64,000 bases of DNA from Naasia sp. SYSU D00057. Lineage in GTDB: Bacteria > Actinomycetota > Actinomycetes > Actinomycetales > Microbacteriaceae. Below the pieces are notes generated by a model. It worked only from the letters and a program-made list of their open reading frames with translations, searched no databases and had not been told where the DNA came from. Numbering within the stretch: position 1 is the stretch's first letter; each line of letters starts with the position of its first letter. A program made the translations under genes and the position numbers. The stretch lies in NCBI RefSeq assembly GCF_017916505.1, contig NZ_JAFMSZ010000001.1:1-64000 (forward strand), given 5' to 3'. Below are positions 8,551-21,783 of the stretch, one piece after another.

Positions 8551-9458
8551 GTGACGGATTCGCGGTACATGCTCGTCGTGTCCCACACCGGGCGGCGCGA
8601 GTCCCGCGACGCGGCGGCGATGGTCGTCACCCGGCTCGTCGCCGCGGGCGTCACGCCCGTGCTCCTCGAGGTCGAGCGCGACGACCTGCTCGCGGCGTGC
8701 GGCGACTTCGGCGGCGGCGTGCAGATGCTCGACGGCATGGATCCCGCTCTGCTCGAGCTCGTGATCGTCCTCGGCGGCGACGGCACCATCCTCCGCGCGG
8801 CCGAGATCGTCCGCGGCTCCTCGGTGCCGATCCTCGGCGTCAACCTCGGGCACGTCGGCTTCCTCGCGGAGGCCGAGCGCGACGACCTCGACGAGACGCT
8901 GCGCCGCGTGCTGCTCCGCGACTACGAGGTCGAGGAGCGCATGACGATCGACGTCAACGTGCTCGTCGACAGCACCGTCGTCTACACGAGCTGGGCGCTC
9001 AACGAGGCGACCATCGAGAAGGCGAGCCGCGAGCGCATGCTCGAGGTCGTCGTCGAGATCAACGACCGCCCGCTGTCGTCGTTCGGCTGCGACGGCGTCG
9101 TGCTGTCCACGCCGACGGGGTCCACCGCCTACGCCTTCTCCGGCGGCGGACCGGTGGTCTGGCCCAACATCGACGCGATCCTGCTCGTGCCGCTCGCCGC
9201 GCACGCCCTCTTCGCACGGCCGCTCGTCGTCGCGCCCACCTCCTCGGTCGCCGTCGAGCTGCTGCGCCGCACCGACGGCAGCGGCATCCTCTTCTGCGAC
9301 GGCCGCCGGACGCACAACCTGCCGCCGGGCGCTCGCGTCGAGGTCACCGGGTCGGACACCCCGGTCCGCCTCGCACGCCTGCAGCGCGGCGTGTTCACGG
9401 ACCGGCTGGTCCGCAAGTTCGACCTGCCCGTGACCGGGTGGAGGGGGCGCGCGGGCGC

Positions 9459-9462
<4 letters not shown>
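8551..9462 (+). CDS. nadK: NAD kinase
   Basis: This 303-residue enzyme phosphorylates NAD to NADP. It has the GGDGT motif (LGGDGTILRAAE) that binds ATP/polyphosphate, and the downstream GCDGVVLSTPTGSTAYAFS block typical of NAD kinases. The GTG at 8551 follows GAGGGCGGGAG with normal spacing; an open frame extends to 8458 but gives an unrelated Pro/Arg-rich leader. A possible -10 (CAGAAT) lies at 8512-8517. The stop overlaps the recN start by 4 bp. Confidence 0.95.
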
Positions 9463-13592
<4,130 letters not shown>

Positions 13593-13602
13593 CGGCAGGG
13601 CG

Positions 13603-14511
13603 ATGACGCCCGAGGCGGCGGTCGCGGGCTATCTGCAGCACGTCGGCATCGAGCGCGGCCTCGCCGCCAACACGGTCGCGGCCTACCGCCGCGACCTCGC
13701 CGCGTACACCGCGTTCCTCGCCGAGCGCGGCATCGACGACGTCGGCGCGGTCACCTCGCCCGACATCGCCGCCTTCTCGCAGCACCTGCGCGGAGCGGAC
13801 GGCACGGCGATGCGGGCGTCGTCGGTCGGCCGGATGCTCTCCTCGGTGCGGGGGCTGCACCGGTTCCTCGTCGAGGACCGCGTGCTCGAGGCGGACCCCG
13901 CCGGCGACGTGAAGCCGCCGAAGCTGGGGCTGCGCCTGCCGAAGGCCATCTCGGTGGACGACATGTCCGCGCTCCTCGCGGCGGTGTCCGCCGACGAGCC
14001 GGTGGCGCTCCGCGACCGCGCGCTGCTCGAGCTGCTCTACGCGACCGGCGCCCGCATCGGCGAGGCGGTCGCCCTCGACGTCGACGACCTCGCCGCCGAG
14101 GACGGCGTCGTGAAGCTCGCCGGCAAGGGCGGCAAGGAGCGCATCGTGCCGATCGGCAGCTTCGCGCGCGACGCGGTCGGCGCGTACCTCTCGCGGGTGC
14201 GGCCCGACTGGGCGTCCCGCGGCGCCTCGACGCCGGCCCTCTTCCTCGGCCCGCGCGGCGGTCGGGTGTCCCGCCAGACGGCGTGGCTCGTCATCCGAGC
14301 CGCGGCGGAGAAGGCGGGCCTCGAGAAGGCGGTGTCGCCGCACACGTTCCGCCACTCGTTCGCGACGCACCTGCTCGCAGGCGGTGCCGACGTGCGCGTC
14401 GTGCAGGAGTTGCTCGGCCATTCGTCGGTCGCGACGACGCAGATCTACACCCTCGTGACGGCCGACACGCTGCGCGACATGTACCTCACGTCCCACCCCC
14501 GCGCCCGCTGA
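13603..14511 (+). CDS. xerD: Site-specific tyrosine recombinase XerD
   Basis: This 302-residue recombinase resolves chromosome dimers at dif. It has an N-terminal SAM-like core-binding domain (about 1-95) and a catalytic domain with Arg in LYATGARIGEAVALD, Lys in GKGGKERIVPIG, HxxR in SPHTFRHSFATHLL, His in LLGHSSVATTQIYT and the nucleophile Tyr in the same segment. It lies 10 bases after the nudix gene and is followed by parA-scpA-scpB, matching the Rv1701-like locus. Confidence 0.95.
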   Translation: MTPEAAVAGYLQHVGIERGLAANTVAAYRRDLAAYTAFLAERGIDDVGAVTSPDIAAFSQHLRGADGTAMRASSVGRMLSSVRGLHRFLVEDRVLEADPAGDVKPPKLGLRLPKAISVDDMSALLAAVSADEPVALRDRALLELLYATGARIGEAVALDVDDLAAEDGVVKLAGKGGKERIVPIGSFARDAVGAYLSRVRPDWASRGASTPALFLGPRGGRVSRQTAWLVIRAAAEKAGLEKAVSPHTFRHSFATHLLAGGADVRVVQELLGHSSVATTQIYTLVTADTLRDMYLTSHPRAR

Positions 14512-14657
14512 CCGCGCGCGCCGGTCGTGCGGATGTCCGCCACCCCGCGGACGGTTGCGAGTTGTCCCCACCCCCGGCGAGAGGCGGGCAGATGCCTGGG
14601 AGTCGGCTGAGTCCGGCGACACGCGGCGTGGCCCCCGGCCGCTCGGGAGGCCCTCCG

Positions 14658-14663
14658 TACACT
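14658..14663 (+). promoter_or_regulatory. Candidate -10 element of the parA-scpAB operon
   Basis: TACACT lies 43 bases upstream of the parA ATG in a 195-bp gap after xerD. No convincing -35 is visible. This gap is the most likely place for a promoter driving parA, scpA, scpB and rluB. Confidence 0.4.
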
Positions 14664-14706
14664 GGCTCGAGGGGACAGGAAGACCCACGAGCAGAGGAAC
14701 GTCGGG

Positions 14707-15588
14707 ATGACGCAGATCACGGACACAGTCACTGAGACCCCAACGACCCAGGCGATCACCATCGCGGGTCGCGAGTTCCGGGAGTTCCCGGAACCCGCGC
14801 CGCTGAAGGGCCACGGGCCCGCCCGCATCATCTCGCTCTGCAACCAGAAGGGCGGGGTGGGCAAGACCACCACGAGCATCAACCTCGGCGCCGCCCTCGC
14901 CGAGTACGGCCGCCGCGTGCTCGCCATCGACTTCGACCCGCAGGGCGCGCTCTCGGCGGGCCTCGGCGTGCAGATGCACGACGTCGTCACCATCTACGAC
15001 CTCCTGCTCGGCACGGTTCGCGACCCCAACCTGGCGATCCAGCGGACGTCGATCCCCGGGCTCGACGTGATCCCGGCGAACATCGACCTGTCGGCTGCCG
15101 AGGTGCACCTCGTCAACGAGGTCGCCCGCGAGCAGGCGCTCGCCCGCGTTCTGCGGCGCGTGTCGGAGGACTACGACGTGATCCTCATCGACTGCCAGCC
15201 CTCGCTCGGCCTGCTGACCGTCAACGCGCTCACCGCCAGCCACGGCGTGCTCATCCCGCTCGAGTGCGAGTACTTCGCCCTCCGCGGCGTGGCGCTGCTC
15301 ATCGAGACGATCGAGAAGGTGAAGGACCGCCTCAACCCGGCCCTCGAGCTGGACGGCATCCTGCCGACCATGTACGACTCGCGCACCCTGCACGCCCGCG
15401 AGGTGCTCGAGCGGGTCGTGGAGGCGTTCGACGCGAGCGTGCTCGACACGGTGATCGGCCGCACCATCAAGTTCCCGGACGCCTCGGTGGCCGGGGTCCC
15501 GGTGCTGTCCTTCGCTCCCGAGCACAACGCGGCGAAGGCCTACCGCCGGCTCGCCCGCGAGCTCGTGTCCCGCGGTGCCGTCGCCTAG
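14707..15588 (+). CDS. ParA/Soj-family ATPase
   Basis: This 293-residue MinD/ParA-type ATPase has the deviant Walker A in CNQKGGVGKTTTSINLGAALAE, Walker A' in AIDFDPQGALSAGLG and Walker B in YDVILIDCQPSLGLLTVNAL. About 35 residues precede the ATPase fold. It is the scpAB-linked paralogue (Rv1708 type), distinct from the oriC parAB pair, since no parB follows. It probably assists chromosome organisation together with ScpAB. The stop overlaps scpA by 14 bp. Confidence 0.93.
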   Translation: MTQITDTVTETPTTQAITIAGREFREFPEPAPLKGHGPARIISLCNQKGGVGKTTTSINLGAALAEYGRRVLAIDFDPQGALSAGLGVQMHDVVTIYDLLLGTVRDPNLAIQRTSIPGLDVIPANIDLSAAEVHLVNEVAREQALARVLRRVSEDYDVILIDCQPSLGLLTVNALTASHGVLIPLECEYFALRGVALLIETIEKVKDRLNPALELDGILPTMYDSRTLHAREVLERVVEAFDASVLDTVIGRTIKFPDASVAGVPVLSFAPEHNAAKAYRRLARELVSRGAVA

Positions 15589-16423
15589 GTCGCTCACGAC
15601 TGCGCCGGAGCTCGACACCGACGCGCCGACCGGCGCGGAGGCAGCCGGCTTCTCGGTGCGAGTCGGGGGATTCGACGGACCCTTCGACCTGCTGCTCTCC
15701 CTGATCGGCAAGCACCAGCTCGACATCACCGAGATCGCCCTCTCGGCGATCACCGACGAGTTCCTCGCCTACCTCCGCGGCCTCGACACCGAGCAGGAGC
15801 TGGACGAGGCGAGCGAGTTCCTCGTCGTCGCCGCGACCCTCCTCGACCTCAAGATCGCGGGGCTCCTGCCGCAGGGCGAGCTCGTCGACGCCGAGGATGT
15901 CGCCCTGCTCGAGGCGCGCGACCTGCTGTTCGCCCGGCTGCTGCAGTACCGGGCGTTCAAGGAGGCCTCCGCCTGGTTCGCGAGCCGCTTCGAGGCGGAG
16001 ACCGCACGGCACTACCGCGCCGTCCGGCTCGAGGAGAAGTACCGCCGCGCGCCCACCGAGCTCGCCTGGACCGCGTCGCCCGCCGACTTCGCCGGCCTCG
16101 CCGCCCTCGCCTTGGCGCCCCGCGCCCTGCCCACGATCGCGACGGAGCACCTGCACGTGCCGCGCGTCAGCATCCGGGAGCAGGCCGCGATCCTCGTCGC
16201 GATCCTGCGGCGCGGGGAGCCGCGCACCTTCCGGTCGCTAGTCGCCGGCGTCGACGGACCGGGCGTGATCGTGGCGCGCTTCCTCGCCGTGCTCGAGCTG
16301 TACCGTAATGGAGCCATCGCCTTCGAGCAGCTGGAGCCGCTCGGCGAGCTGACCCTGCGCTGGACCGCCGACGTCTGGAACGACGACCGTCTCGCCGATC
16401 TCGGAGCCGACTATGACGAATGA
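15575..16423 (+). CDS. scpA: Segregation and condensation protein A
   Basis: This 282-residue kleisin has the N-terminal hallmark VGGFDGPFDLLLSLIGKHQLDI and the C-terminal winged-helix segment (TFRSLVAG, VIVARFLAVLELYRNGAIAFEQLEPLG) that contacts the SMC head. With ScpB and SMC it forms the condensin complex. The GTG start at 15575 overlaps parA; the first 25 residues are a variable leader, so a later start is possible. Confidence 0.94.
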   Translation: MPSPRSLTTAPELDTDAPTGAEAAGFSVRVGGFDGPFDLLLSLIGKHQLDITEIALSAITDEFLAYLRGLDTEQELDEASEFLVVAATLLDLKIAGLLPQGELVDAEDVALLEARDLLFARLLQYRAFKEASAWFASRFEAETARHYRAVRLEEKYRRAPTELAWTASPADFAGLAALALAPRALPTIATEHLHVPRVSIREQAAILVAILRRGEPRTFRSLVAGVDGPGVIVARFLAVLELYRNGAIAFEQLEPLGELTLRWTADVWNDDRLADLGADYDE

Positions 16424-17093
16424 GGACCTCGACCTGGAGCGGGAGCCCGTCGCGGTGCTCCTCGGGCTCGGCCGGGCACCCGCGCCGACCACCCTGGCAC
16501 CCGCGCCCGCCGCGTCGTCCGCTCCGCTCGCCCCGAAGACGGCGCGCGACGCACTCGACGCCGCCCTGGAGGCCGTGCTGATGGTGTCCGACGAGCCGCA
16601 GCCGCTCGTCGCCCTCGCGAGCGCCGTGCAGCGTCCCGTCGCCGAGGTGCGGCGTGCCGTGCAGCGCCTCGTCGCCGACTACGACGGGGAGGACGGCGGC
16701 GTGCGCCGCGGCTTCGAGCTGCGGGAGGTGGGCGGCGGCTGGCGGATCTACGTCCGCCCCGAGCACGACGAGCTGGTCCGCGACTTCGTTCTGACGCAGA
16801 GCCCCACCCGGCTGTCGCAGGCAGCGCTCGAGACCCTCGCCGTGATCGCCTACAAGCAGCCGATCAGCCGCGGCCAGGTGGCGGCCATCCGCGCCGTGAA
16901 CGTCGACAGCGTCGTGCGCACGCTCGTCGGACGCGGCCTCATCGAGGAGGTCGCCACGGACCCGGAGACGGGCGCGGTCCTGTACGGCACGACCGCCCTC
17001 ATGCTGACCCACCTCGGCATCAACTCGCTCGACGAGCTGCCGCCGATCTCGCCGCTGCTCGCGGGTGTCGACGAGGTGGCCGATGTCCTCTGA
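16413..17093 (+). CDS. scpB: Segregation and condensation protein B
   Basis: This 226-residue protein consists of two winged-helix domains (about 55-130 and 135-205), with the diagnostic LSQAALETLAVIAYKQPISRGQ and the motif VRTLVGRGLIEEV. It dimerises and bridges ScpA in the condensin complex. An N-terminal Ala/Pro-rich leader of about 45 residues precedes the first domain. The start overlaps scpA by 11 bp. Confidence 0.95.
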   Translation: MTNEDLDLEREPVAVLLGLGRAPAPTTLAPAPAASSAPLAPKTARDALDAALEAVLMVSDEPQPLVALASAVQRPVAEVRRAVQRLVADYDGEDGGVRRGFELREVGGGWRIYVRPEHDELVRDFVLTQSPTRLSQAALETLAVIAYKQPISRGQVAAIRAVNVDSVVRTLVGRGLIEEVATDPETGAVLYGTTALMLTHLGINSLDELPPISPLLAGVDEVADVL

Positions 17094-17868
17094 GTCGATG
17101 CCCGGGTCCACCTCCGGCGCGCCCGAGGGCGTCCGGCTGCAGAAGGTGCTCGCGAACGCGGGTGTCGCGTCACGCCGGGTCTGCGAGGAGATGATCGCCG
17201 CCGGTCGCGTCACCGTGAACGGCACGGTCGTCACCGAGCTCGGCCGCCGCATCGATCCCGAGGCGGACAAGGTCTCGGTCGACGGCGTGGCCGTGCAGCT
17301 CGACACGACGAAGCGCTACCTCATGCTCAACAAGCCGGTCGGCGTCGTGAGCTCCCTGCGCGACGAGCGGGGAAGGCCCGACCTGCGCCGGTGGACGGAC
17401 CGCTTCGAGGAGCGCGTCTTCAACGTGGGCCGCCTCGACGCCGACACGTCCGGGCTGCTGATCCTCACCAACGACGGCGAACTCGCGCACGTGCTCGCTC
17501 ATCCGTCGTTCGGCGTCACGAAGACCTACATCGCCCTCGTCCGCGGGCAGGTGCAGCCGCGCACGCTGAGCCGGCTGACGGCCGGCATCGAGCTCGAGGA
17601 CGGGTTCATCCAGGCCGACCGCGCGAGGCTCATGCCCGAGCGCGGCGCGAACAGCCTCGTCGAGATCACACTGCACTCCGGCCGGAACCGCATCGTGCGG
17701 CGCATGCTCGACGCGGTCGGGCACCCCGTGATCGACCTCGTGCGCCGCCAGTTCGGGCCCCTGCACCTCGGCTCGCTGCCGTCGGGGGAGATCCGCGACC
17801 TCAGTAAGGTGGAACTCGGCCAACTGCTCACCCTGTCCAGGGACGGCCGCCGATCCCCGCAGGAGTAA
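17083..17868 (+). CDS. rluB: 23S rRNA pseudouridine synthase, RsuA/RluB family
   Basis: This 261-residue enzyme has an N-terminal S4 domain ([20 protein letters not shown]) and a pseudouridine synthase domain with the catalytic Asp in [18 protein letters not shown]. The RsuA-family segments [16 protein letters not shown] and [17 protein letters not shown] are present. The ATG at 17083 overlaps scpB by 11 bp and has GAGG just upstream; a GTG at 17065 is an alternative. RluB modifies helix 89-90 of 23S rRNA in E. coli; the exact target here is inferred. Confidence 0.93.
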   Translation: MSSESMPGSTSGAPEGVRLQKVLANAGVASRRVCEEMIAAGRVTVNGTVVTELGRRIDPEADKVSVDGVAVQLDTTKRYLMLNKPVGVVSSLRDERGRPDLRRWTDRFEERVFNVGRLDADTSGLLILTNDGELAHVLAHPSFGVTKTYIALVRGQVQPRTLSRLTAGIELEDGFIQADRARLMPERGANSLVEITLHSGRNRIVRRMLDAVGHPVIDLVRRQFGPLHLGSLPSGEIRDLSKVELGQLLTLSRDGRRSPQE

Positions 17869-17870
17869 GT

Positions 17871-18950
17871 GTGAACGCCCGTACCGCCGGACCCGTCCTG
17901 GTCGTCGGCACCGGGCTCCTCGGCGCGAGTGTCGGCCTCGGCCTCCGCTACGAGGGAGTCGACGTGCTGCTCGCGGACGCGTCGCCCGCCGCGCTCGACT
18001 TGGCCGTCGACTACGGCGCCGGGCGCCGCCCCCGCCACGGGGACGACCCCGCTCTCGTGGTCGTGGCGGTGCCGCCCGACCAGATCGCCGACACCGTCGC
18101 CAAGGCGCTCGCGCACCACCCCCGAGCTCTCGTCACCGACGTCGGCAGCGTCAAGCAGCGGCCGCTCGAGGGTCTCCGGGCGCTCGGCGCGGACCTCTCC
18201 CGCTACCTCGGCTCGCATCCGCTGGCGGGCCGCGAGCGGGGCGGGCCGATCTCCGCCCGGGCCGACCTCTTCTTCGGGCGGCCCTGGGTCATCACGCCGC
18301 ACGAGCTCACGACCCCCGACCAGATCCGGGTGCTCGAGGACCTGATCCTCGACCTCGAGGGCACGCCGGTGCGGCTGACGCCCGAGGAGCACGACGAGAG
18401 CGTCGCGGTCATCTCGCACGTGCCGCAGCTCGTCGCGTCCCTCATGGCCGCGCGTCTCGCCGACGCCCCGGCGGCCGCGGTGGGCATCGCCGGCCAGGGC
18501 GTCCGCGACCTCACGCGCATCGCGTCGAGCAGCCCCGAGCTCTGGGTGCAGATCCTCGGCGCCAACGCCGGCGCCGTCGTGCCCGTCCTCGACGCCCTCG
18601 CCGCCGACCTCGACGGACTCCGGGACGCCCTGCGCGAGCAGGACCGGCCCGGGGCGCGGCGGACGGTCGCCGAGGTCCTCGCCGCGGGCAACACCGGCGT
18701 CGCCCGTCTCCCGGGCAAGCACGGCCAGGACTGGCGGTTCGCCTCGCTGATCGTGCTCATCGACGACCGGCCCGGCCAGCTCGCCGCGCTGCTCACCGAG
18801 ATCGGGGAGATCGGCATCAACCTGGAGGACCTGCGCCTCGAGCATTCGCCCCGCGCTCCCATCGGGATCGTCGAGGTCGTGGTCGTGCCCGAGGTGCGGG
18901 ACCGGCTGGAGCGGGAGCTGACGGAGCGAGGGTGGAGGATCGCGGGATGA
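17871..18950 (+). CDS. tyrA: Prephenate dehydrogenase
   Basis: This 359-residue enzyme of tyrosine synthesis has an N-terminal Rossmann motif ([16 protein letters not shown]), a dehydrogenase core with [13 protein letters not shown] carrying the catalytic His region, and a C-terminal ACT domain ([20 protein letters not shown]) at about residues 285-355 that probably senses tyrosine. The GTG start lies 2 bases after rluB. The ATGA overlap couples it to cmk. Confidence 0.94.
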   Translation: MNARTAGPVLVVGTGLLGASVGLGLRYEGVDVLLADASPAALDLAVDYGAGRRPRHGDDPALVVVAVPPDQIADTVAKALAHHPRALVTDVGSVKQRPLEGLRALGADLSRYLGSHPLAGRERGGPISARADLFFGRPWVITPHELTTPDQIRVLEDLILDLEGTPVRLTPEEHDESVAVISHVPQLVASLMAARLADAPAAAVGIAGQGVRDLTRIASSSPELWVQILGANAGAVVPVLDALAADLDGLRDALREQDRPGARRTVAEVLAAGNTGVARLPGKHGQDWRFASLIVLIDDRPGQLAALLTEIGEIGINLEDLRLEHSPRAPIGIVEVVVVPEVRDRLERELTERGWRIAG

Positions 18951-19627
18951 CGCGCTGGTCGCGGACAGTGGTGGCAGTCGACGGGCCGGCAGGCAGCGGC
19001 AAGTCGAGCGTGAGCCGGGCCGCCGCGCGCGCTCTCGGCTTCGAGTTCCTCGACACGGGGGCGGCCTACCGGGCGATCGCCTGGCTCGGCCTCGAGCGGG
19101 GCGTCGACTTCGACGACTCATCCGCGGTGGCGGCGCTCGTCGACGAGCTCGACGAGCGGGTGACCACGGACCCCGACGACGTGCGCGTCACGGTCGGTGG
19201 CGTGGACGTGACGGATGCGATCCGGGAGCCGCGGGTGACATCCGTCGTCTCCGCCGTCGCGCGCGTGCCGCAGGTGCGCGAGCGCCTCAACGAGCACTTC
19301 CGCGAGCGCCTCGACGCGCCCGGCCTGCCCGGCATCGTCGCGGAGGGCCGCGACATCACGACCGTCGTCGCGCCCGACGCGTCCGTGCGCGTGCTGCTGA
19401 CTGCGGACGAGAGCGTGCGGGTGCAGCGCCGCCGGGCGGAGCTGTCCGGCGCGTCCACCGCCGACGTCACGCGTCTCGTCGTGGAGCGCGACCGCAAGGA
19501 CGCCCAGGTCGTCGACTTCATGACCGCGGCGGAGGGCGTGACGACGCTCGACTCGACGTCCCTCTCCTTCGAGGAGACCGTCGACGCGATGGTCGCCCTG
19601 GTCCGCGAGGCCGCTGCCGGCGCCTAG
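18947..19627 (+). CDS. cmk: Cytidylate kinase
   Basis: This 226-residue kinase phosphorylates CMP and dCMP. The P-loop is [15 protein letters not shown], the CMP-binding segment is [15 protein letters not shown], and [20 protein letters not shown] is typical of the family. The ATG at 18947 overlaps the tyrA stop (ATGA) with GGAGG upstream. The cmk-der order is conserved in actinobacteria. Confidence 0.95.
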   Translation: MTRWSRTVVAVDGPAGSGKSSVSRAAARALGFEFLDTGAAYRAIAWLGLERGVDFDDSSAVAALVDELDERVTTDPDDVRVTVGGVDVTDAIREPRVTSVVSAVARVPQVRERLNEHFRERLDAPGLPGIVAEGRDITTVVAPDASVRVLLTADESVRVQRRRAELSGASTADVTRLVVERDRKDAQVVDFMTAAEGVTTLDSTSLSFEETVDAMVALVREAAAGA

Positions 19628-19732
19628 CGTCGTCCGATCTGCGGCGGCCACGGCGGCCGGCGGCGGTCGTCCGCACCGCCCGGGGGCGCTCGGGAGGGTG
19701 CCCTCCCGCCGGTGCGGCAGGATGGAAGCACC

Positions 19733-21241
19733 ATGAGTGACACCGACCGCGAGTACGACGCCGGCGACGACGACCTCGAGCAGCGCCTCGCGACCCTCGA
19801 CGAGGACCTCGCCCAGCGCCGCGCCTCGTCGCTGCGCGCCGGCCTGAACGACTACGAGCTGGAGGACGAGGACCTCGACATCCTCGACCTCTCCGTCGAG
19901 GACCCGGACGAGGTCCGCTACCTCCCGGCGCTGCCGGTGCTCGCGATCGTCGGCCGGCCGAACGTCGGCAAGTCCGCGCTCGTCAACCGCATCCTCGGCC
20001 GCCGCGAGGCGGTCGTCGAGGACGTCCCCGGCGTCACCCGCGACCGCGTCTCGTACCGGGCGGAGTGGAACGGCCGCTTCTTCACCCTCGTCGACACGGG
20101 CGGCTGGGAGCCGGACGCGCGCGGCATCGACGCGTCCGTCGCCGCTCAGGCCGAGGTCGCCGTCGACCTCGCCGACGCCGTGCTCTTCGTCGTGGACGCT
20201 GTCGTCGGCGCGACCAGCACCGACGAGCGCGTCGTCCGGATGCTCCGGCAGAGCGGCAAGCCGGTCCTCCTCGTCGCCAACAAGGTCGACGACGCCGTGC
20301 AGGAGCCGTACATCGCCGAGCTGTGGTCCCTCGGTCTCGGCGAGCCGCATCCCGTCTCGGCCCTGCACGGCCGCGGCGTCGCGGACCTGCTCGACGCCTC
20401 CCTCGACGTGCTGCCCGAGGTGTCCGCCGTCGCCAAGGAGGAGGTCGGCGGACCCCGCCGCGTCGCCATCGTCGGCCGGCCGAACGTCGGCAAGTCGAGC
20501 CTGCTCAACAAGGCCGCGGGGGAGGAGCGGGTCGTGGTCAACGAGCTCGCCGGCACCACGCGCGACCCGGTGGACGAGCAGATCGAGCTCGGCGGGAAGG
20601 TGTGGCGCTTCGTCGACACGGCGGGCATCCGCCGCCGCGTGCACATGCAGCAGGGCGCCGACTTCTACGCGTCGCTGCGCACCACCGCAGCACTGGAGCG
20701 CGCTGAGGTCGCCGTCGTCGTGATCGACGTCACGGAGCCGATCAGCGAGCAGGACGTCCGCATCATCGACCTCGTCCTGCAGTCGGGCCGCGCGCTCGTG
20801 CTCGCGTTCAACAAGTGGGACCTGCTCGACGACGAGCGCCGGCGGCTGCTCGAGCGGGAGATCGAGCAGGACCTCGCGCACGTCGCGTGGGCGCCGCGCG
20901 TGAACCTGTCTGCCCGCACCGGCCGGCACCTCGAGAAGCTGGTCCCCGCGATCGAGCTCGCGCTCGACAGCTGGGACACGCGCATCGGCACCGGTAAGTT
21001 CAACGCCTTCCTCGCCGAGCTCGTCGCCGCCCACCCGCACCCGGTGCGGGGCGGTCGGCAGCCGCGCATCCTGTTCGGCACGCAGGCGTCCACGCGCCCG
21101 CCGACGTTCGTGCTGTTCACGACCGGATTCCTCGACCCCGGCTACCGGCGCTTCATCCAGCGCCGCCTCCGCGAGATCTACGGCTTCGAGGGGACCCCGA
21201 TCGTGCTCAACATGAGGGTCCGCGAGCGCCGCAAGAAGTAG
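19733..21241 (+). CDS. der: Ribosome biogenesis GTPase Der (EngA)
   Basis: This 502-residue protein has two tandem G domains, with [12 protein letters not shown] at about residue 75 and [12 protein letters not shown] at about residue 250, each followed by DTGGWE or DTAGIRRR and NKVD or NKWD motifs. A KH-like C-terminal domain completes the EngA architecture. It acts in 50S subunit assembly. An acidic N-terminal extension of about 65 residues precedes the first G domain, which is common in actinobacteria. The ATG at 19733 follows GGAAG. Confidence 0.96.
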   Translation: MSDTDREYDAGDDDLEQRLATLDEDLAQRRASSLRAGLNDYELEDEDLDILDLSVEDPDEVRYLPALPVLAIVGRPNVGKSALVNRILGRREAVVEDVPGVTRDRVSYRAEWNGRFFTLVDTGGWEPDARGIDASVAAQAEVAVDLADAVLFVVDAVVGATSTDERVVRMLRQSGKPVLLVANKVDDAVQEPYIAELWSLGLGEPHPVSALHGRGVADLLDASLDVLPEVSAVAKEEVGGPRRVAIVGRPNVGKSSLLNKAAGEERVVVNELAGTTRDPVDEQIELGGKVWRFVDTAGIRRRVHMQQGADFYASLRTTAALERAEVAVVVIDVTEPISEQDVRIIDLVLQSGRALVLAFNKWDLLDDERRRLLEREIEQDLAHVAWAPRVNLSARTGRHLEKLVPAIELALDSWDTRIGTGKFNAFLAELVAAHPHPVRGGRQPRILFGTQASTRPPTFVLFTTGFLDPGYRRFIQRRLREIYGFEGTPIVLNMRVRERRKK

Positions 21242-21348
21242 CGCCGCCGCTCCGGCGGGTCGGACCGGGTGTCGCCTGGTGGGCCGGGCGGGGGCCGTAC
21301 GTCGGGTCTGCGCGGGCATGCCGTCCGCTTCAGCAGGCATGGATGTGG

Positions 21349-21425
21349 TTCAGCAGGCATGGGTGTGTTTCAGCAGGCATGGGTGGCCATGATCTGCCTG
21401 CTGGTGCCGTTCCGTGCCTGCTGGA
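21349..21425. repeat. 77-bp dyad unit A1
   Basis: F at 21349 and 21369, R at 21396 and 21416. Spacers are 10, 17 and 10 bases. Both R copies end GG instead of GA. A further exact F lies at 21329. Confidence 0.85.
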
Positions 21426-21504
21426 CCGAATACCGAAGCCGCTAGGTGCCTGCTGAGCAGGGCGGTGCCCGCCCGCATGTCGCTCAGCAGGCGATGCCGG
21501 GCCG

Positions 21505-21581
21505 CTCATCAGGCACGCGTGCTGTTCAGCAGGCATGGGCGGCCTTGTTCTGCCTGCTGATGCCGTTCCGTGCCTGCTGAA
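21505..21581. repeat. 77-bp dyad unit A2
   Basis: F at 21505 (two mismatches, CTCATCAGGC) and 21525, R at 21552 and 21572. Spacers are 10, 17 and 10 bases. TTCAGCAGGCA and TGCCTGCTGAA form a perfect 11-bp inverted pair. Confidence 0.88.
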
Positions 21582-21655
21582 TCGAGTACGGAAGCCGCTG
21601 CAGCCCTGCGGCACAGGGCGGGCCCGCAAGTCGTTCAGCAGGCGATGCCGGAACG

Positions 21656-21732
21656 CTCGGCAGGCACGCATGCTGTTCAGCAGGCATGGGCGGCCTTGTT
21701 CTGCCTGCTGATGCCGTTCCGTGCCTGCTGAA
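21656..21732. repeat. 77-bp dyad unit A3
   Basis: F at 21656 (two mismatches, CTCGGCAGGC) and 21676, R at 21703 and 21723. Spacers are 10, 17 and 10 bases. It is nearly identical to unit A2. Confidence 0.88.
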
Positions 21733-21783
21733 CCGGGTACGGAGGCCGCTAGGTGCCTGCTGAACCGCGCTCAGCGGCGACGC

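Larger units (their letters stand above)
21329..21764. repeat. Cluster A of ordered 10-bp repeats (TTCAGCAGGC / GCCTGCTGAA)
   Basis: The 542-bp gap between the convergent genes der and the DUF559 gene holds no credible gene. It holds copies of TTCAGCAGGC (call it F) and its inverse GCCTGCTGAA (R) at fixed distances. Three 77-bp units F-10-F-17-R-10-R can be read (21349-21425, 21505-21581, 21656-21732). Extra F copies lie 20 or 22 bp before each unit, and extra R copies 32 bp after R2 at 21448 and 21755. The units and their surroundings form a tandem repeat with start-to-start distances of 156 and 151 bp. Short open frames across it only read repeat peptides and are not genes. Confidence 0.9.

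Noticed and set aside
7003-9315. 770-codon minus-strand frame opposite tlyA and nadK
   Set aside because: GC-driven shadow frame; the plus-strand genes have clear catalytic motifs.
21330-21671. Open frames across repeat cluster A (for example minus strand, 113 codons)
   Set aside because: They only translate the 10-mer repeats (MPAE and CLLN-like peptides) in both directions, have no ribosome binding sites and no domain.
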